From Anaerolineae bacterium (GTDB taxonomy: Bacteria > Chloroflexota > Anaerolineae > 4572-78 > J111), in NCBI GenBank assembly GCA_020433805.1, contig JAGRBZ010000047.1, positions 1-32,490 of the forward strand: a stretch of 32,490 nucleotides of DNA, in the 5' to 3' direction. Below, in pieces: positions 6,670 to 15,231 of this stretch. Both the position numbers and the translations under genes were made by a program. Under the pieces are notes generated by a model. It was not told the origin of the DNA. It was given only the letters and a program-made list of their open reading frames with translations, and ran no database searches. Position 1 is the first letter of the stretch, and every line of letters begins with the position of its first letter.

Positions 6670-7680
6670 ATGACAGATATGAGCAAGGGTCCCACACCTA
6701 TCATTCTCGATACGGACGGCGGCGTCGATGATGCCCTGGCTATCATTATGGCGCTGAACGCACCGCAGTTAGACCTCAAAGCCATTACTGTGGTGGCCGG
6801 CAATATCGATGTCGATCAGGCGGCTTACAATGTGTTGCGGGTGCTGAATATTGCCCAACCGCATTCTCCCCCCTTTGTGGCCAAAGGCTGCGAACAACCG
6901 CTGGTTCGAGCGCCGTTCAATGCCGCCGGCATTCATGGAGCCGATGGTCTGGGCGAGCTGCATCGCTTTACGGATGCTGCCGGAACGGCACGTTACCCTA
7001 AACTGCCCCTCCAGCCATCTAACAAAGATGCCATCGCTGTATTGCTTGAAGCAGCCCACACTCTCGGCGAACGCCTGACGATTATCACGTTGGGACCGTT
7101 AACCAACATCGCCACGGCGATCCAACGCGATGCCGCAACCATGCGGCGGGTCGGGCGCATTGTGACGATGGGCGGGGCCGTCACCGTGCCGGGCAATATC
7201 AGCGCCGCCGCCGAGTTCAACTTCTTTGTCGATCCCGATGCCGCCCAGGTGGTTATGGAGTCTGGTATTCCCGTCGTGCTGGTCGGTCTCGATGTGGCGA
7301 TGAAGGCTCCCTTGCCGCGCCATCGCGTTGAAGAGCATCTGCAGCGTTATCCCACCCAGGTCGCGCAATTTATCGCCGATTGCACCGAGATTTATATGGC
7401 CTTCTATCGCGATAACGAAGGCTTTCATGGCTGCTATGTCCATGACCCGCTCGCCATAGGCATTGCCATCGACCGCGATCTGGCTCAAACCGAGCAAGTC
7501 CATCTGGTGGTTGAAACGGAAGGTCGTTTCACAACCGGCATGGCGCTGGCCGACCGGCGCGACCGCCGGGATGAGGCCAACAATCCCCCCAACGTGGACG
7601 TTTGCTTGGATGTAGACACCGAACGCTTTTGGCAAATGTTTGATGAACTGTTGTGGCAGGCGTCAGCGGTCAGCTATTAG
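6670..7680 (+). CDS. Nucleoside hydrolase (IunH family)
   Basis: 336 aa from the ATG at 6670, placed 7 nt after GAGGAG; a GTG at 6664 overlaps that ribosome site and is less likely. The N-terminal ILDTDGGVDDALAI carries the Asp cluster that binds the catalytic calcium. Other family signatures are ITLGPLTNIATAI, the MGGAV strand, AEFNFFVDPDAA and HDPLAIG near the C-terminus, which supplies the last calcium ligand. These enzymes hydrolyse the N-glycosidic bond of purine or pyrimidine ribosides to base and ribose in salvage. Specificity cannot be read. The final residues SAVSY and the stop are encoded inside a heptamer repeat array. A second hydrolase of the family lies 3 kb downstream. Confidence 0.93.
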   Translation: MTDMSKGPTPIILDTDGGVDDALAIIMALNAPQLDLKAITVVAGNIDVDQAAYNVLRVLNIAQPHSPPFVAKGCEQPLVRAPFNAAGIHGADGLGELHRFTDAAGTARYPKLPLQPSNKDAIAVLLEAAHTLGERLTIITLGPLTNIATAIQRDAATMRRVGRIVTMGGAVTVPGNISAAAEFNFFVDPDAAQVVMESGIPVVLVGLDVAMKAPLPRHRVEEHLQRYPTQVAQFIADCTEIYMAFYRDNEGFHGCYVHDPLAIGIAIDRDLAQTEQVHLVVETEGRFTTGMALADRRDRRDEANNPPNVDVCLDVDTERFWQMFDELLWQASAVSY

Positions 7681-7745
7681 CAGTCAGCGGTTAGCGGTTA
7701 GCGGTTAGCAGTTAGCCGTCAGAGGTTAGCCGTCAGCGGTTAGTC
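7662..7745 (+). repeat. Heptamer array, 12 units
   Basis: Twelve consecutive 7-bp units with consensus GTYAGCN: GTCAGCG, GTCAGCT, ATTAGCA, GTCAGCG, GTTAGCG twice, then more variants. The period is exact. The first two and a half units lie inside the coding end of the nucleoside hydrolase and provide its TAG stop. A matching array in reverse orientation lies at 8049-8090. Confidence 0.85.
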
Positions 7746-8048
7746 GTCTAGCCAAAAGTCATTATAGCATCGAAATGCACTTTATCCCGGCGTCCGCAGT
7801 GGCGATCAATCGCCGCGCTACTAAATTTTTGAAACCGGATTTATCCGATGCTGCCGAAGGTCTAGCTCTGCGATTTACACTTGTACCTGCGCAAGTACAG
7901 GTGTCGCGGAGTGGGCGTGGTGGTCTATTTTGACCACGTTAGATACCCCCGTTGGGCGTATAGACATAAATAAACCAATAGTATCATAAAACTCGTCGAG
8001 CGAGACCCGTCCGCAATGACCCAGGCGAAGTTTTATCGAAGTAGAAAA
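7746..8048. other. Non-coding region between inverted heptamer arrays
   Basis: No ORF of note. It holds GGCGATCAATCGCC (7801-7814), a 12-bp stem with a GCGC loop at 7878-7905, and GTGGTC/GACCAC (7920-7937). Together with the flanking inverted arrays this segment could fold extensively if transcribed from the hydrolase promoter. No T-run terminator is seen. Confidence 0.45.
7878..7905 (+). other. Stem-loop (12-bp stem, GCGC loop)
   Basis: ACACTTGTACCT pairs with AAGTACAGGTGT with one mismatch and one G-U pair. A second short stem (7920-7937) follows at once. Both lie about 200 nt before the HD-domain gene and could be part of its leader. Confidence 0.4.
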
Positions 8049-8090
8049 AGCTGACGGCTGAACGCTGATGGCTGAACGCTGACAGCTAAC
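8049..8090 (-). repeat. Heptamer array, 6 units, reverse orientation
   Basis: Six exact 7-bp units reading GTTAGCT, GTCAGCG, TTCAGCC, ATCAGCG, TTCAGCC, GTCAGCT on the minus strand. It ends 8 nt before the ribosome site of the next gene, so it lies in that gene's leader. Confidence 0.8.
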
Positions 8091-8110
8091 AAAATTTATG
8101 GAGGTTACCC

Positions 8111-10609
8111 ATGAAACATCCTATAGCAGAACGCAACTCTACAACGCACGCCGTCCCTCAACTCGACCGATACTTGGCGGAGAAGATTAGGGTTCAAATT
8201 GAACAAAATTACTACGCCAAAGTCAGCGAGCAGGCCGAACTGGACTGCGTCGCCAGAGATGAGGTGTTCCTGGCCAATCCGCTCAAGCATGTCGCCCTTT
8301 ATTCGGACCACGGGATAGTGCATGTGCGCGATGTAGCCATCAATATTCTGCCCATTCTCGATACCATCAATGGAGTTTTAGTTCCGGCCCGCGATACGCT
8401 GCGCCTGGAATTTATGAAAGGCTATGGCGTTATCCTGGCCTACAATCACGATATTGGCATGCTCGATTACTCGACATTTGGCCGAGCCATGCACCCTGAA
8501 TTTGCAGCGCAAGAGGTCTTTACTCCGGCCTTTGATGCCATCGTCGAGACCATTTGGGCCGAAAACTGGGGTAACATTTCTTGGCGATTGGTCAATCTGA
8601 AGGAGTGCGGCGTTTTGGAACAGCCGCCCAAGCTCGTTTTACGCGAGATGATGGCCATGTCGGTGGGACATAGTAAAAGTAAAGTACCGATTGATATTTT
8701 GAACCATCCGGCCCAACTGAGAAAGATGATGATGGAAACGGTTAGCACCAACTTGCACCATCTCTATTACGATCAACAGGTGCATAAAGTCGCCCAAAAG
8801 CTGGTTCGGGTGATGGAGGATAACCAAGGATCGGTGGAGCCGGAGATTGCGGGTTCGCTGCGAAACCCGACCCTTGTTCAGAGTCTGGGCGTGGAGAGAT
8901 CGGAGTTAACCCAGGCGCTGAAGACGGCCCAGGCGAACCGAGATCGCTTTCTTAACAGTGGCGATGTTCCGCCCCGCGCCTTTGCCGGGGCAACGCCTTA
9001 CTACACCAATTTTGAGCAAGAGGCATTTTTGTGGCTGGTTTCAGACCACGAGCCGGTTCGCGATCTGGTTAGCGATGTCACCGATACCATCCGCGCCTTG
9101 CGGGTGGCCGATGCCCTGCGCCAGCGCGGCACCGTTCTAAAAACCTCAGCCGGCTACCAGATCCTGGTCGATCAGAATACCGGCAATGCTATTTTCGCGC
9201 TGGAAAAAGGATCAGGCGAGATGTTTCTGGTTGAGTCCGGTCACCCTCCGGCAGCCGGGGAGGCCAATATCGACAGCAGCGAGCTTACACTGGAAGGCGA
9301 TTTACGCCTGTCATTCCACCGGGGATCGTTTGCCAGCCCGGAAGCCACCCGACAAAGCGCCGGTTTCGCCGCCTTTATCATCGATGACATCCAGCGCGAT
9401 ATTGTCGATACCTTTCGTCGTCCGGCCGGCCAGGATGAGGACTTAAAATCGAACCAGGACATCCAAATCCTGATTGAAGAAACGGATGACAACCTCGATT
9501 TTGCCGGCATCATCCTGGAAGAGTTAATTGCCCTTAAGCCTGATCTGGCCTCCAGAAGCCGCATCGTGCCCTCGCTCAAATTCATCGCCCCGGATGAGCG
9601 GGATCGCTATCTCCAGGCCGAACGGTTAGATTGGCCCCTTGAACAGCGCCGCCGAATGTTAGTTCGCCTGGCCCAGTCGGGACACAAAATCATGAATGTC
9701 GACCCGGAAACGGCCTTTACCGATGTGCGGCTGACCACGCTTAAGAAAGATCAAACCCTGATTACAGCCGGAGCGCCGCCCGGATTTGTGTACGTGCCCA
9801 TGGGCGAAGGCTTGTTGATGACGCCCCTGGGTGGCTACCAGGCCCACGCGGTTAAACCCTGGATACCCCTGGGCAATACCCGGGTTATTCGCGGCGATGT
9901 CCAAGAGGCGACCGTCACCGCTCAAAAGCCGGTAAAACTGTTGATGATTCCCAAAGAAATCTACCTGCGCTATTGGCACGACACCTATACCATTGAAGAG
10001 TTCTCGGTGCTGCTGCCGCAGGTTTACTTGGAGGAAGAGATGCGGGCCTTTGAGCAGACGCTGGAGATTTTACGGCAAGTGGCTATGATTGACCGGGTTT
10101 TGGATGACGCTGAAGTCGCCTTCATTCAGAAATTTACGCAAACATACGGCTTTGAATACTCGGCGGAAGAGATGCACGAACGCCTCATGCAGGGCCAGAA
10201 AACCGATTTTGTCTCTCTACGGCAAAGCGTCCTCGATTATCTGGCCCTAAAACCGGCGCACCTGCAAGCCGCTCGTCTAAAAGATCTGTTAAACGTTCTG
10301 GTCAAGATCGATGATGATATTTCTGAAGAAGAAGCCTTGATTTTAGCTGAATTGAACGGCCTGTTTGCCGGTTATTGCGATGAAGATGCTGAAATAACCC
10401 CCTTTACGGTCTGGCTGGTGCCCCAAAGCGAAGCCCAGGACCAGGCCATTGCCAGCCTGATGCCGGCTTTACCCAAGCAGGAAACCTCCGGCGGTTTTGC
10501 TTATCTGGCCGGAACCTACTATTCCAAAGATTATGCCGAGATGATTAGTGATAAATACAGATCGCTGAACTTCTTTGCCACTATTGATCAGGATGTGGCG
10601 GGTATTTAA
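8111..10609 (+). CDS. HD-domain phosphohydrolase with cNMP-binding-like and TerB-like domains
   Basis: 832 aa, with ATGGAGG before the ATG at 8111. The N-terminal half is HD-superfamily: SDHGIVHVRDVA (His67/His71), YNHDIGM (His113-Asp114) and ALRVADALRQRG as the likely last metal Asp, the arrangement of metal-dependent nucleotide or cyclic-dinucleotide phosphohydrolases. Residues about 537-625 (LITAGAPPGFVYVPMGEGLL) resemble a cyclic-nucleotide-binding beta barrel without an obvious phosphate-binding cassette. Residues about 660-750 look TerB-like, with acidic helices such as IDDDISEEEALILAEL. The C-terminal 45 residues (GGFAYLAGTYYSKDYAEMI) resemble a SPOR-like fold; that is tentative. No signal peptide. 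It sits between two nucleoside hydrolase genes, suggesting a nucleotide-turnover or nucleotide-sensing role. Substrate unknown. Confidence 0.75.
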   Translation: MKHPIAERNSTTHAVPQLDRYLAEKIRVQIEQNYYAKVSEQAELDCVARDEVFLANPLKHVALYSDHGIVHVRDVAINILPILDTINGVLVPARDTLRLEFMKGYGVILAYNHDIGMLDYSTFGRAMHPEFAAQEVFTPAFDAIVETIWAENWGNISWRLVNLKECGVLEQPPKLVLREMMAMSVGHSKSKVPIDILNHPAQLRKMMMETVSTNLHHLYYDQQVHKVAQKLVRVMEDNQGSVEPEIAGSLRNPTLVQSLGVERSELTQALKTAQANRDRFLNSGDVPPRAFAGATPYYTNFEQEAFLWLVSDHEPVRDLVSDVTDTIRALRVADALRQRGTVLKTSAGYQILVDQNTGNAIFALEKGSGEMFLVESGHPPAAGEANIDSSELTLEGDLRLSFHRGSFASPEATRQSAGFAAFIIDDIQRDIVDTFRRPAGQDEDLKSNQDIQILIEETDDNLDFAGIILEELIALKPDLASRSRIVPSLKFIAPDERDRYLQAERLDWPLEQRRRMLVRLAQSGHKIMNVDPETAFTDVRLTTLKKDQTLITAGAPPGFVYVPMGEGLLMTPLGGYQAHAVKPWIPLGNTRVIRGDVQEATVTAQKPVKLLMIPKEIYLRYWHDTYTIEEFSVLLPQVYLEEEMRAFEQTLEILRQVAMIDRVLDDAEVAFIQKFTQTYGFEYSAEEMHERLMQGQKTDFVSLRQSVLDYLALKPAHLQAARLKDLLNVLVKIDDDISEEEALILAELNGLFAGYCDEDAEITPFTVWLVPQSEAQDQAIASLMPALPKQETSGGFAYLAGTYYSKDYAEMISDKYRSLNFFATIDQDVAGI

Positions 10610-10620
10610 CCCTATCATAA

Positions 10621-10714
10621 GACCTGACAGGTTTTCGGACATGCCTTAATGCGGCTAAATCGCCCGAATAGCCTTGATTTTTCTCGGAACAGTATCTCCA
10701 AAACCTGTCAGGTC
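10621..10714. repeat. Inverted repeat with 15-bp perfect arms
   Basis: GACCTGACAGGTTTT (10621-10635) and its exact reverse complement (10700-10714) flank 64 bp with no ORF. Each arm also holds its own palindrome (ACCTGACAGGT). It fills the gap between the HD-domain gene and the second nucleoside hydrolase. No T-run follows. Confidence 0.65.
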
Positions 10715-10766
10715 GAGTTCGCGGCAAGGAGGCAACTCAGGTTAATTACAAAAAGGAGACGTTAAC

Positions 10767-11708
10767 ATGAAAATTCTTTTAGATGTCGATACCGGTGTTG
10801 ATGATGCTCTGGGCCTAATCTATATGGCCGACGCCCACAAACGGGGTAAAGCCGAGATTATCGCTTCCGGCACGGTTGGCGGCAATGTGGATGTGGAAAA
10901 AACCACCCGCAACACCCTGAAGATGTGGGAAATGGTCGGCCTGGATATTCCCGTCGCCGTGGGGGCCAACAAACCGTTTTTAACCGAACTCAATGCCGTG
11001 CCGCATATTCACGGCGATGATGGTTTGGCCAACACCCACCTTGACCCACCTCACCGTCACCCCACCGCTGAACACGCCGTAGACCAGATCATCCGGCTGA
11101 GCCAAGAGCATGCCGGCGAGCTGACTCTACTGGCTTTTGGCCCGCTCACCAACGTGGGCCTCGCCCTTTTGCGCGATCCTGAAGTGGCCAACCGGCTCAA
11201 GCGGCTGGTGCTGATGGGCGGCTCCCTTTCCGGCGGCAACGAGACCCCCACCGCCGAAGCCAACATTTACAACGACGCCGAAGCCGCCTACGTGGTTTTT
11301 AATTCCGGCGTCCCCCTGACGATGGTGGGGTTAGATGTAACCCACCACACCTACCTCGACGAGAAGGATTTGGAACCGCTGTATAAAAGTGACAACGCGC
11401 GTTCTCGATTCACACTGCAACTCATCCAATTTATGATGGCCGCTTACCAAAAGCTGGGGCGTGAACCGCAATGCGTGTTACACGATCCCCTGGCAGGCGG
11501 GGTCTGTTTAACCCCGGATTTGGTGCGCACCGAAAAAATACACGTTGATGTCGAAACACGGGGCAAGCTAACGCGCGGCATGACCGTATCCGACCGGCGA
11601 CCCTGGCCGGCCCACGAAGCAAATGTGGACGTGGCACTCGAGGTCGATGCGCCCCGATTTGTGAGCGGCTACCTGGAAGCAGTACTGCGCTGGTGCAACG
11701 CAGGGTGA
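10767..11708 (+). CDS. Nucleoside hydrolase (IunH family), second copy
   Basis: 313 aa with AAGGAG 8-9 nt before the ATG. The calcium-binding N-terminus is MKILLDVDTGVDDALGLIYM. Further signatures are HIHGDDGLA, LLAFGPLTNVGLAL, LMGGSLSGG, EANIYNDAEAA and VLHDPLAGG. The typical family length is 300-340 aa. It differs clearly from the upstream copy at 6670-7680 in most variable segments, so this is not a recent duplication and the two may differ in base preference. The protein is cytoplasmic by sequence. The hairpin-rich gap before it suggests that it could be transcribed with the HD-domain gene but regulated separately; that is inference. Confidence 0.93.
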   Translation: MKILLDVDTGVDDALGLIYMADAHKRGKAEIIASGTVGGNVDVEKTTRNTLKMWEMVGLDIPVAVGANKPFLTELNAVPHIHGDDGLANTHLDPPHRHPTAEHAVDQIIRLSQEHAGELTLLAFGPLTNVGLALLRDPEVANRLKRLVLMGGSLSGGNETPTAEANIYNDAEAAYVVFNSGVPLTMVGLDVTHHTYLDEKDLEPLYKSDNARSRFTLQLIQFMMAAYQKLGREPQCVLHDPLAGGVCLTPDLVRTEKIHVDVETRGKLTRGMTVSDRRPWPAHEANVDVALEVDAPRFVSGYLEAVLRWCNAG

Positions 11709-11763
11709 GGCCAACCGGAGTGTAACAGAATCTCCTCAACAGCAACGAGATTGACAAACTTTA

Positions 11764-11816
11764 GCCCTCACCCCCAACCCCTCTCCTAAAGTGGGAGAGG
11801 GGTTGGGGGTGAGGGC
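11764..11816. repeat. Perfect 23-bp stem hairpin (REP-type)
   Basis: Arms 11764-11786 and 11794-11816 are perfect reverse complements with a 7-nt loop. The arms are C-rich then G-rich (CCCTCACCCCCAACCCC). The form is that of a widely dispersed bacterial REP hairpin. It lies after the nucleoside hydrolase and before the first MscS gene and may stop or slow transcription, though the run after it is only ATTTT. Confidence 0.75.
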
Positions 11817-11845
11817 GATTTTCAGAGAGGGAGAAGATATAAGAC

Positions 11846-12955
11846 ATGCTTGGTTTTTTCGACACAATTTACTATGGTAACACGCTGGGTCAGTGGCTCA
11901 TTGCCCTCCTATTAATCGTTTTGTTCTTCATTATAGGCAAGGTCGTGTATTGGGTTTCCAATCGCTGGATCAAATCGCTGACTAGCAAAACGCAAACCCA
12001 AATCGATGACTTGATTATCGACATGATCGAAGAGCCGATAGTCGTGCTGATCACATTGATCGGTATTCGCTACAGTCTGGCAACTCTGCATATATCGGAT
12101 ATACTTGTGCGCTGGATCGATACCATCTTTCAGTTTGGGATGACACTTCTGGTAGCCTGGCTGTTGATTAGGCTTTACGATGCCTTCCACACGGAGTACT
12201 TTGTCAAACTGGTTGAAAAGACAGAAACCGATCTCGACGATCAGCTACTGCCTATTATGAGAACCGGGCTGAAGTTCACGGTCATCTCGTTGGCTATTTT
12301 GATTGGCTTAAATAATGCCGGCTACAACGTGGGCGCTATTCTGGCCGGGTTAGGCATTGGCGGTTTGGCCATTGCGCTAGCCTCGCAGGACACGGTTGCC
12401 AACCTCTTTGGCGGCATCATCGTTTTTCTGCACCGTCCCTTTAAGACCGGCGATCGGATTAACGTGGCCGGGGTAGAAGGCTATATACGAGAGGTAGGGC
12501 TGCGGAGTTCGCTGGTGGAAACCGTTCATGGCGAAAAGATCCTTTTACCCAACAAGGTTTTTGGCAGTGAGGCCATCAGCAATCTCGATGTGGCTATCTA
12601 CTACTATCAGGCCGAAATTTTTCATATCCACCGCAACACCACACTTGATCAGATTGCGGCGGTGCTGTCGATCTTAAAAGAGACCGTTGACCAGAATGAG
12701 CACATCGTCTGGTCGGAGCCGGTTTTGGCGACCGTGGGCGAATATTCCTTTGATATCCAAATCGACTATGGTGTTAAAATGTGGCAGCCTGAGCAGCCGT
12801 TTGCGCATCATCTGCATAAACTGGGGGTGGTTAAGTCTCAAGTTAATCAGGCAGCACTTAAGGTGTTTGAAAACCGCGCCATCAAGCTGTCGCTGCCGGT
12901 GATGTTGTTTTCCGACCAGATGGCGATGTCTGATAATGGGGCATTTGCCCGTTGA
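11846..12955 (+). CDS. Mechanosensitive channel, MscS family (369 aa)
   Basis: An N-terminal helix (about 15-36), further hydrophobic segments near 50-70, 85-108 and 135-155, then the pore-lining helix and start of the beta domain: a Gly/Ala-rich run GAILAGLGIGGLAIALASQ (about 163-181), TVANLFGGIIVFLHRPFKTGDRI, and EKILLPNKVF, all typical of MscS. These channels open under membrane tension to release solutes on osmotic downshock. Acidic KTETDLDDQLLP before the last helices matches the YnaI/MscM-like group. Purine-rich GAGAGGGAGAAG precedes the start but at some distance. The next MscS-like gene begins 22 nt after its stop, so the two form a channel operon. Confidence 0.9.
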   Translation: MLGFFDTIYYGNTLGQWLIALLLIVLFFIIGKVVYWVSNRWIKSLTSKTQTQIDDLIIDMIEEPIVVLITLIGIRYSLATLHISDILVRWIDTIFQFGMTLLVAWLLIRLYDAFHTEYFVKLVEKTETDLDDQLLPIMRTGLKFTVISLAILIGLNNAGYNVGAILAGLGIGGLAIALASQDTVANLFGGIIVFLHRPFKTGDRINVAGVEGYIREVGLRSSLVETVHGEKILLPNKVFGSEAISNLDVAIYYYQAEIFHIHRNTTLDQIAAVLSILKETVDQNEHIVWSEPVLATVGEYSFDIQIDYGVKMWQPEQPFAHHLHKLGVVKSQVNQAALKVFENRAIKLSLPVMLFSDQMAMSDNGAFAR

Positions 12956-12977
12956 AGAATAATAGATTGGATAAAAA

Positions 12978-14618
12978 ATGGATTTAAACGCCTTTTCACC
13001 TAGCTATCAGGATATTGCCATCATCATCAGCGAACTGGTTCTGATAATGGTTGCTTTTGTTGTTCTTAATTACGTGGCCGGCTTTGTGTTCAACAAGTTG
13101 GGTGCCTTTTCCTTCTTTCAAAAGTACGAAGCGGCATTAAACCTCATTAGACGCAATCTCAAGGGGCTAATCTTGCTCGTGTGCCTGGTGTTGGCACTTG
13201 CCTCAATTACGTTTAATACCTACCTTATTTTTCAGAACACCGATATATTAGAATACAGTTTGGCCTTACTCGATGCCGTTCCTTTGAGCTTTTGGGTGAA
13301 TCTGAGCCTGGGTCTGGTCGAAATCATGGCTTTATTCCTTGTGGCCCGCTTTGTTATCGCCAAACTCAAACCGTTGTTGTTTAAGTGGCAGGAACAGGCC
13401 AAAGCCTATGAACAAATTAATGCCAACAATGAAAGCATCGAGCTGTTTTTTGCCACGCTGAAGAACATTTTGGAAACTAGCATCTGGCTGCTGTTTCTGA
13501 CCACGGCGATGTGGTTGCTGCCGTTACCGTCAAGCGTAGCCAATCTGTTTTTTATCATCCTCAAGGTTTACCTCATTATTGCCGCTGGCCGGCTTTTGGC
13601 AATGGCGGTCACGGTTATTGTTACGACCATTGATGAATTAGCCCAACGCTATACCCAATCCTCTAACCTGGCTGAATTTTACGATCGCTTACGCAGCCTG
13701 ATCCCGTTATTAGCCCGTACCCTGGAGTATATTATTTACGTTACTATGGCCTCGCTGGCCATAAGCCAGGTTACGTTTATCGCCAGTTTTGCCCATTATG
13801 GCCCCATTGCCATCCAGATTATCGGCATTATCTTTTTCAGCCGGGTTCTAATAGAAGTCATTAACCTGGTAGCCGATAAGGTTCTCCTTAAAAGAGATAA
13901 AAATCTTTCTGACTTACAATGGCAGCAGCGATTAACCCTCACTCCTCTGGCTAAGAGCTTGGGGAAATACGCCATCTATTTTGGCGCGTTTCTTCTCATA
14001 TTGCGGACCTTAGACATCAACACCACACCGATACTGGCCGCGATTGGCGGCATTGGCCTGATTGTGGGCCTGGGTGCCCAGCCGGTTATTAGCGACCTGG
14101 TTTCGGGTGCCTTTATTCTGTTTGAAAATATCTACCTGGTGGGCGATTATGTCGAAACCGGCGAAGCTGCCGGCATTGTCGAAGCCATTGACGTGCGCAC
14201 GACCCGGCTTCGAGACCCCGATGGTCAGTTACACATTATGCGCAACGGACAATTGGGCAACATTGTGAACTTTTCAAAGGGATACATCTACGCCGTCGTC
14301 GAGATCGGGGTTGCTTATGATGCCGACCTTGATCGGGTTTTTGCGATCATTGAGGAAACCGGTCACAAGCTTCAGCAAACCAGCGACGATGTCCTGGAAC
14401 CGACCGAGGTTGAGGGGTTAGCCGATTTTGGCGAGTCCCGGCTGTTAATTCATACCATCACCAAAGCCAAACCCGGACGTCATCGGGAGGTTGGTTACGA
14501 ACTGCGTAAAATGCTAAAAGTGGCTTTTGAGCGAGAAGGCATTGAAATTCCTTTTGCCCAACGGGTGCTCACCTTAAATCCCAAAGCTAAACACGCTATC
14601 AACCACTTTCAACAGTAA
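12978..14618 (+). CDS. Mechanosensitive channel, MscS family, long form (546 aa)
   Basis: The N-terminal half has about six hydrophobic segments (residues about 15-40, 60-85, 105-128, 160-180, 190-215 and 255-300), more than in the 369-aa neighbour. The MscS core follows at about 347-430: PILAAIGGIGLIVGLGAQPV, LVSGAFILFENIYLVGDYV and RTTRLRDPDGQLHIMRNGQL. The C-terminal alpha/beta region ends near 540. The layout is that of the larger MscS relatives (MscK or YbiO-like) without a periplasmic domain. A fairly weak ribosome site (TTGGATAAAAA) lies before the ATG. Being co-transcribed with the shorter channel suggests staged thresholds or mixed heptamers; that is inference. Confidence 0.88.
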   Translation: MDLNAFSPSYQDIAIIISELVLIMVAFVVLNYVAGFVFNKLGAFSFFQKYEAALNLIRRNLKGLILLVCLVLALASITFNTYLIFQNTDILEYSLALLDAVPLSFWVNLSLGLVEIMALFLVARFVIAKLKPLLFKWQEQAKAYEQINANNESIELFFATLKNILETSIWLLFLTTAMWLLPLPSSVANLFFIILKVYLIIAAGRLLAMAVTVIVTTIDELAQRYTQSSNLAEFYDRLRSLIPLLARTLEYIIYVTMASLAISQVTFIASFAHYGPIAIQIIGIIFFSRVLIEVINLVADKVLLKRDKNLSDLQWQQRLTLTPLAKSLGKYAIYFGAFLLILRTLDINTTPILAAIGGIGLIVGLGAQPVISDLVSGAFILFENIYLVGDYVETGEAAGIVEAIDVRTTRLRDPDGQLHIMRNGQLGNIVNFSKGYIYAVVEIGVAYDADLDRVFAIIEETGHKLQQTSDDVLEPTEVEGLADFGESRLLIHTITKAKPGRHREVGYELRKMLKVAFEREGIEIPFAQRVLTLNPKAKHAINHFQQ

Positions 14619-14670
14619 CTTATTTGACTTACGCATTGTTAATTAACTCACGGAGACCTACTCCGCCACT

Positions 14671-14808
14671 TCAGTCGGTGCTACCAGACGTCGCCGCCAG
14701 CGGATAGCCCATCAACGCAAAAACAGCCATCGCCGCACAGATCAACAGAGAGGCCATCGCCGCTACAAAAAAAGCCGACTTTATGAACGAACGGGTTATT
14801 GACGGCAT
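14671..14808 (-). CDS. Possible small membrane protein, 45 aa
   Basis: A minus-strand ORF starting at the ATG at 14808 with a basic start (MPSITRSFIK) and one strongly hydrophobic Ala-rich helix (FFVAAMASLLICAAMAVFAL), ending GSTD. The only ribosome-site candidate is a weak AGAAG about 9 nt upstream. The rest of the gap has no better ORF. Such single-helix peptides are common but also arise by chance, so this is a candidate only. Confidence 0.35.
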   Translation of the reverse strand: MPSITRSFIKSAFFVAAMASLLICAAMAVFALMGYPLAATSGSTD

Positions 14809-14914
14809 GACAGAACTTCTACGAGGAGTGTTAATTTTTTCTTCACAAAACTCAACAATAACTCAATTCTTTCTTTATATAAATCTTCTGCGTTATCGGC
14901 TACAATAAAGATAA

Positions 14915-15098
14915 GTTGAGGTTGCGGGCATTGTATATCTCCTTTGTGCATAGGGCGTTCAGAGAAGACAATTTTTAATTGTTAACTCTAGCGCCCTATC
15001 GCATTTATAACTTTTAACCTCACGTTGTAGCAAAATCATTAAAGCATTCGCAATTCATCACGCATATCCTGCCAAATAGATTTATTGGCAGGATTTTT
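14915..15098 (+). ncRNA. Candidate structured RNA ending in a terminator
   Basis: Several nested stems occur in a short AT-rich stretch. GAGGTT (14918-14923) pairs with AACCTC (15016-15021). Inside, ATAGGGCG (14950-14957) pairs with CGCCCTAT (14992-14999), and ACAATT/AATTGT (14968-14982) closes a 3-nt loop. A strong terminator follows at 15066-15098. There is no ORF. It is either a small RNA or a leader of the hybrid kinase gene that starts at 15232. It does not match a riboswitch or 6S shape that I can recognise. Confidence 0.4.
15066..15098 (+). terminator. Rho-independent terminator
   Basis: ATCCTGCCAA (15066-15075) pairs with TTGGCAGGAT (15085-15094) across a 9-nt loop, followed by TTTTT. 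It lies about 450 nt after the second MscS gene and 134 nt before the hybrid kinase, and probably ends a short transcript from the 14.9-kb region. Confidence 0.7.
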
Positions 15099-15231
15099 AG
15101 ATTCTCAACACAATCCGCACACATAACAAATTTAAACCAACGGAAGAATAAGTTAAGATGTATTGAGGCAGGCAATATATCCTTTTTCCTAGTGCCTACA
15201 CGCTGAGTCTCGACGTTTCACATTCGGAGAT

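Noticed and set aside
7662..8090. CRISPR or satellite-type coding repeats
   Set aside because: A 7-bp period with no spacers; not CRISPR, and the arrays are short.
11764..11816. Rho-independent terminator
   Set aside because: The stem is perfect but only ATTTT follows, and the sequence type is a common dispersed hairpin; kept as a repeat.
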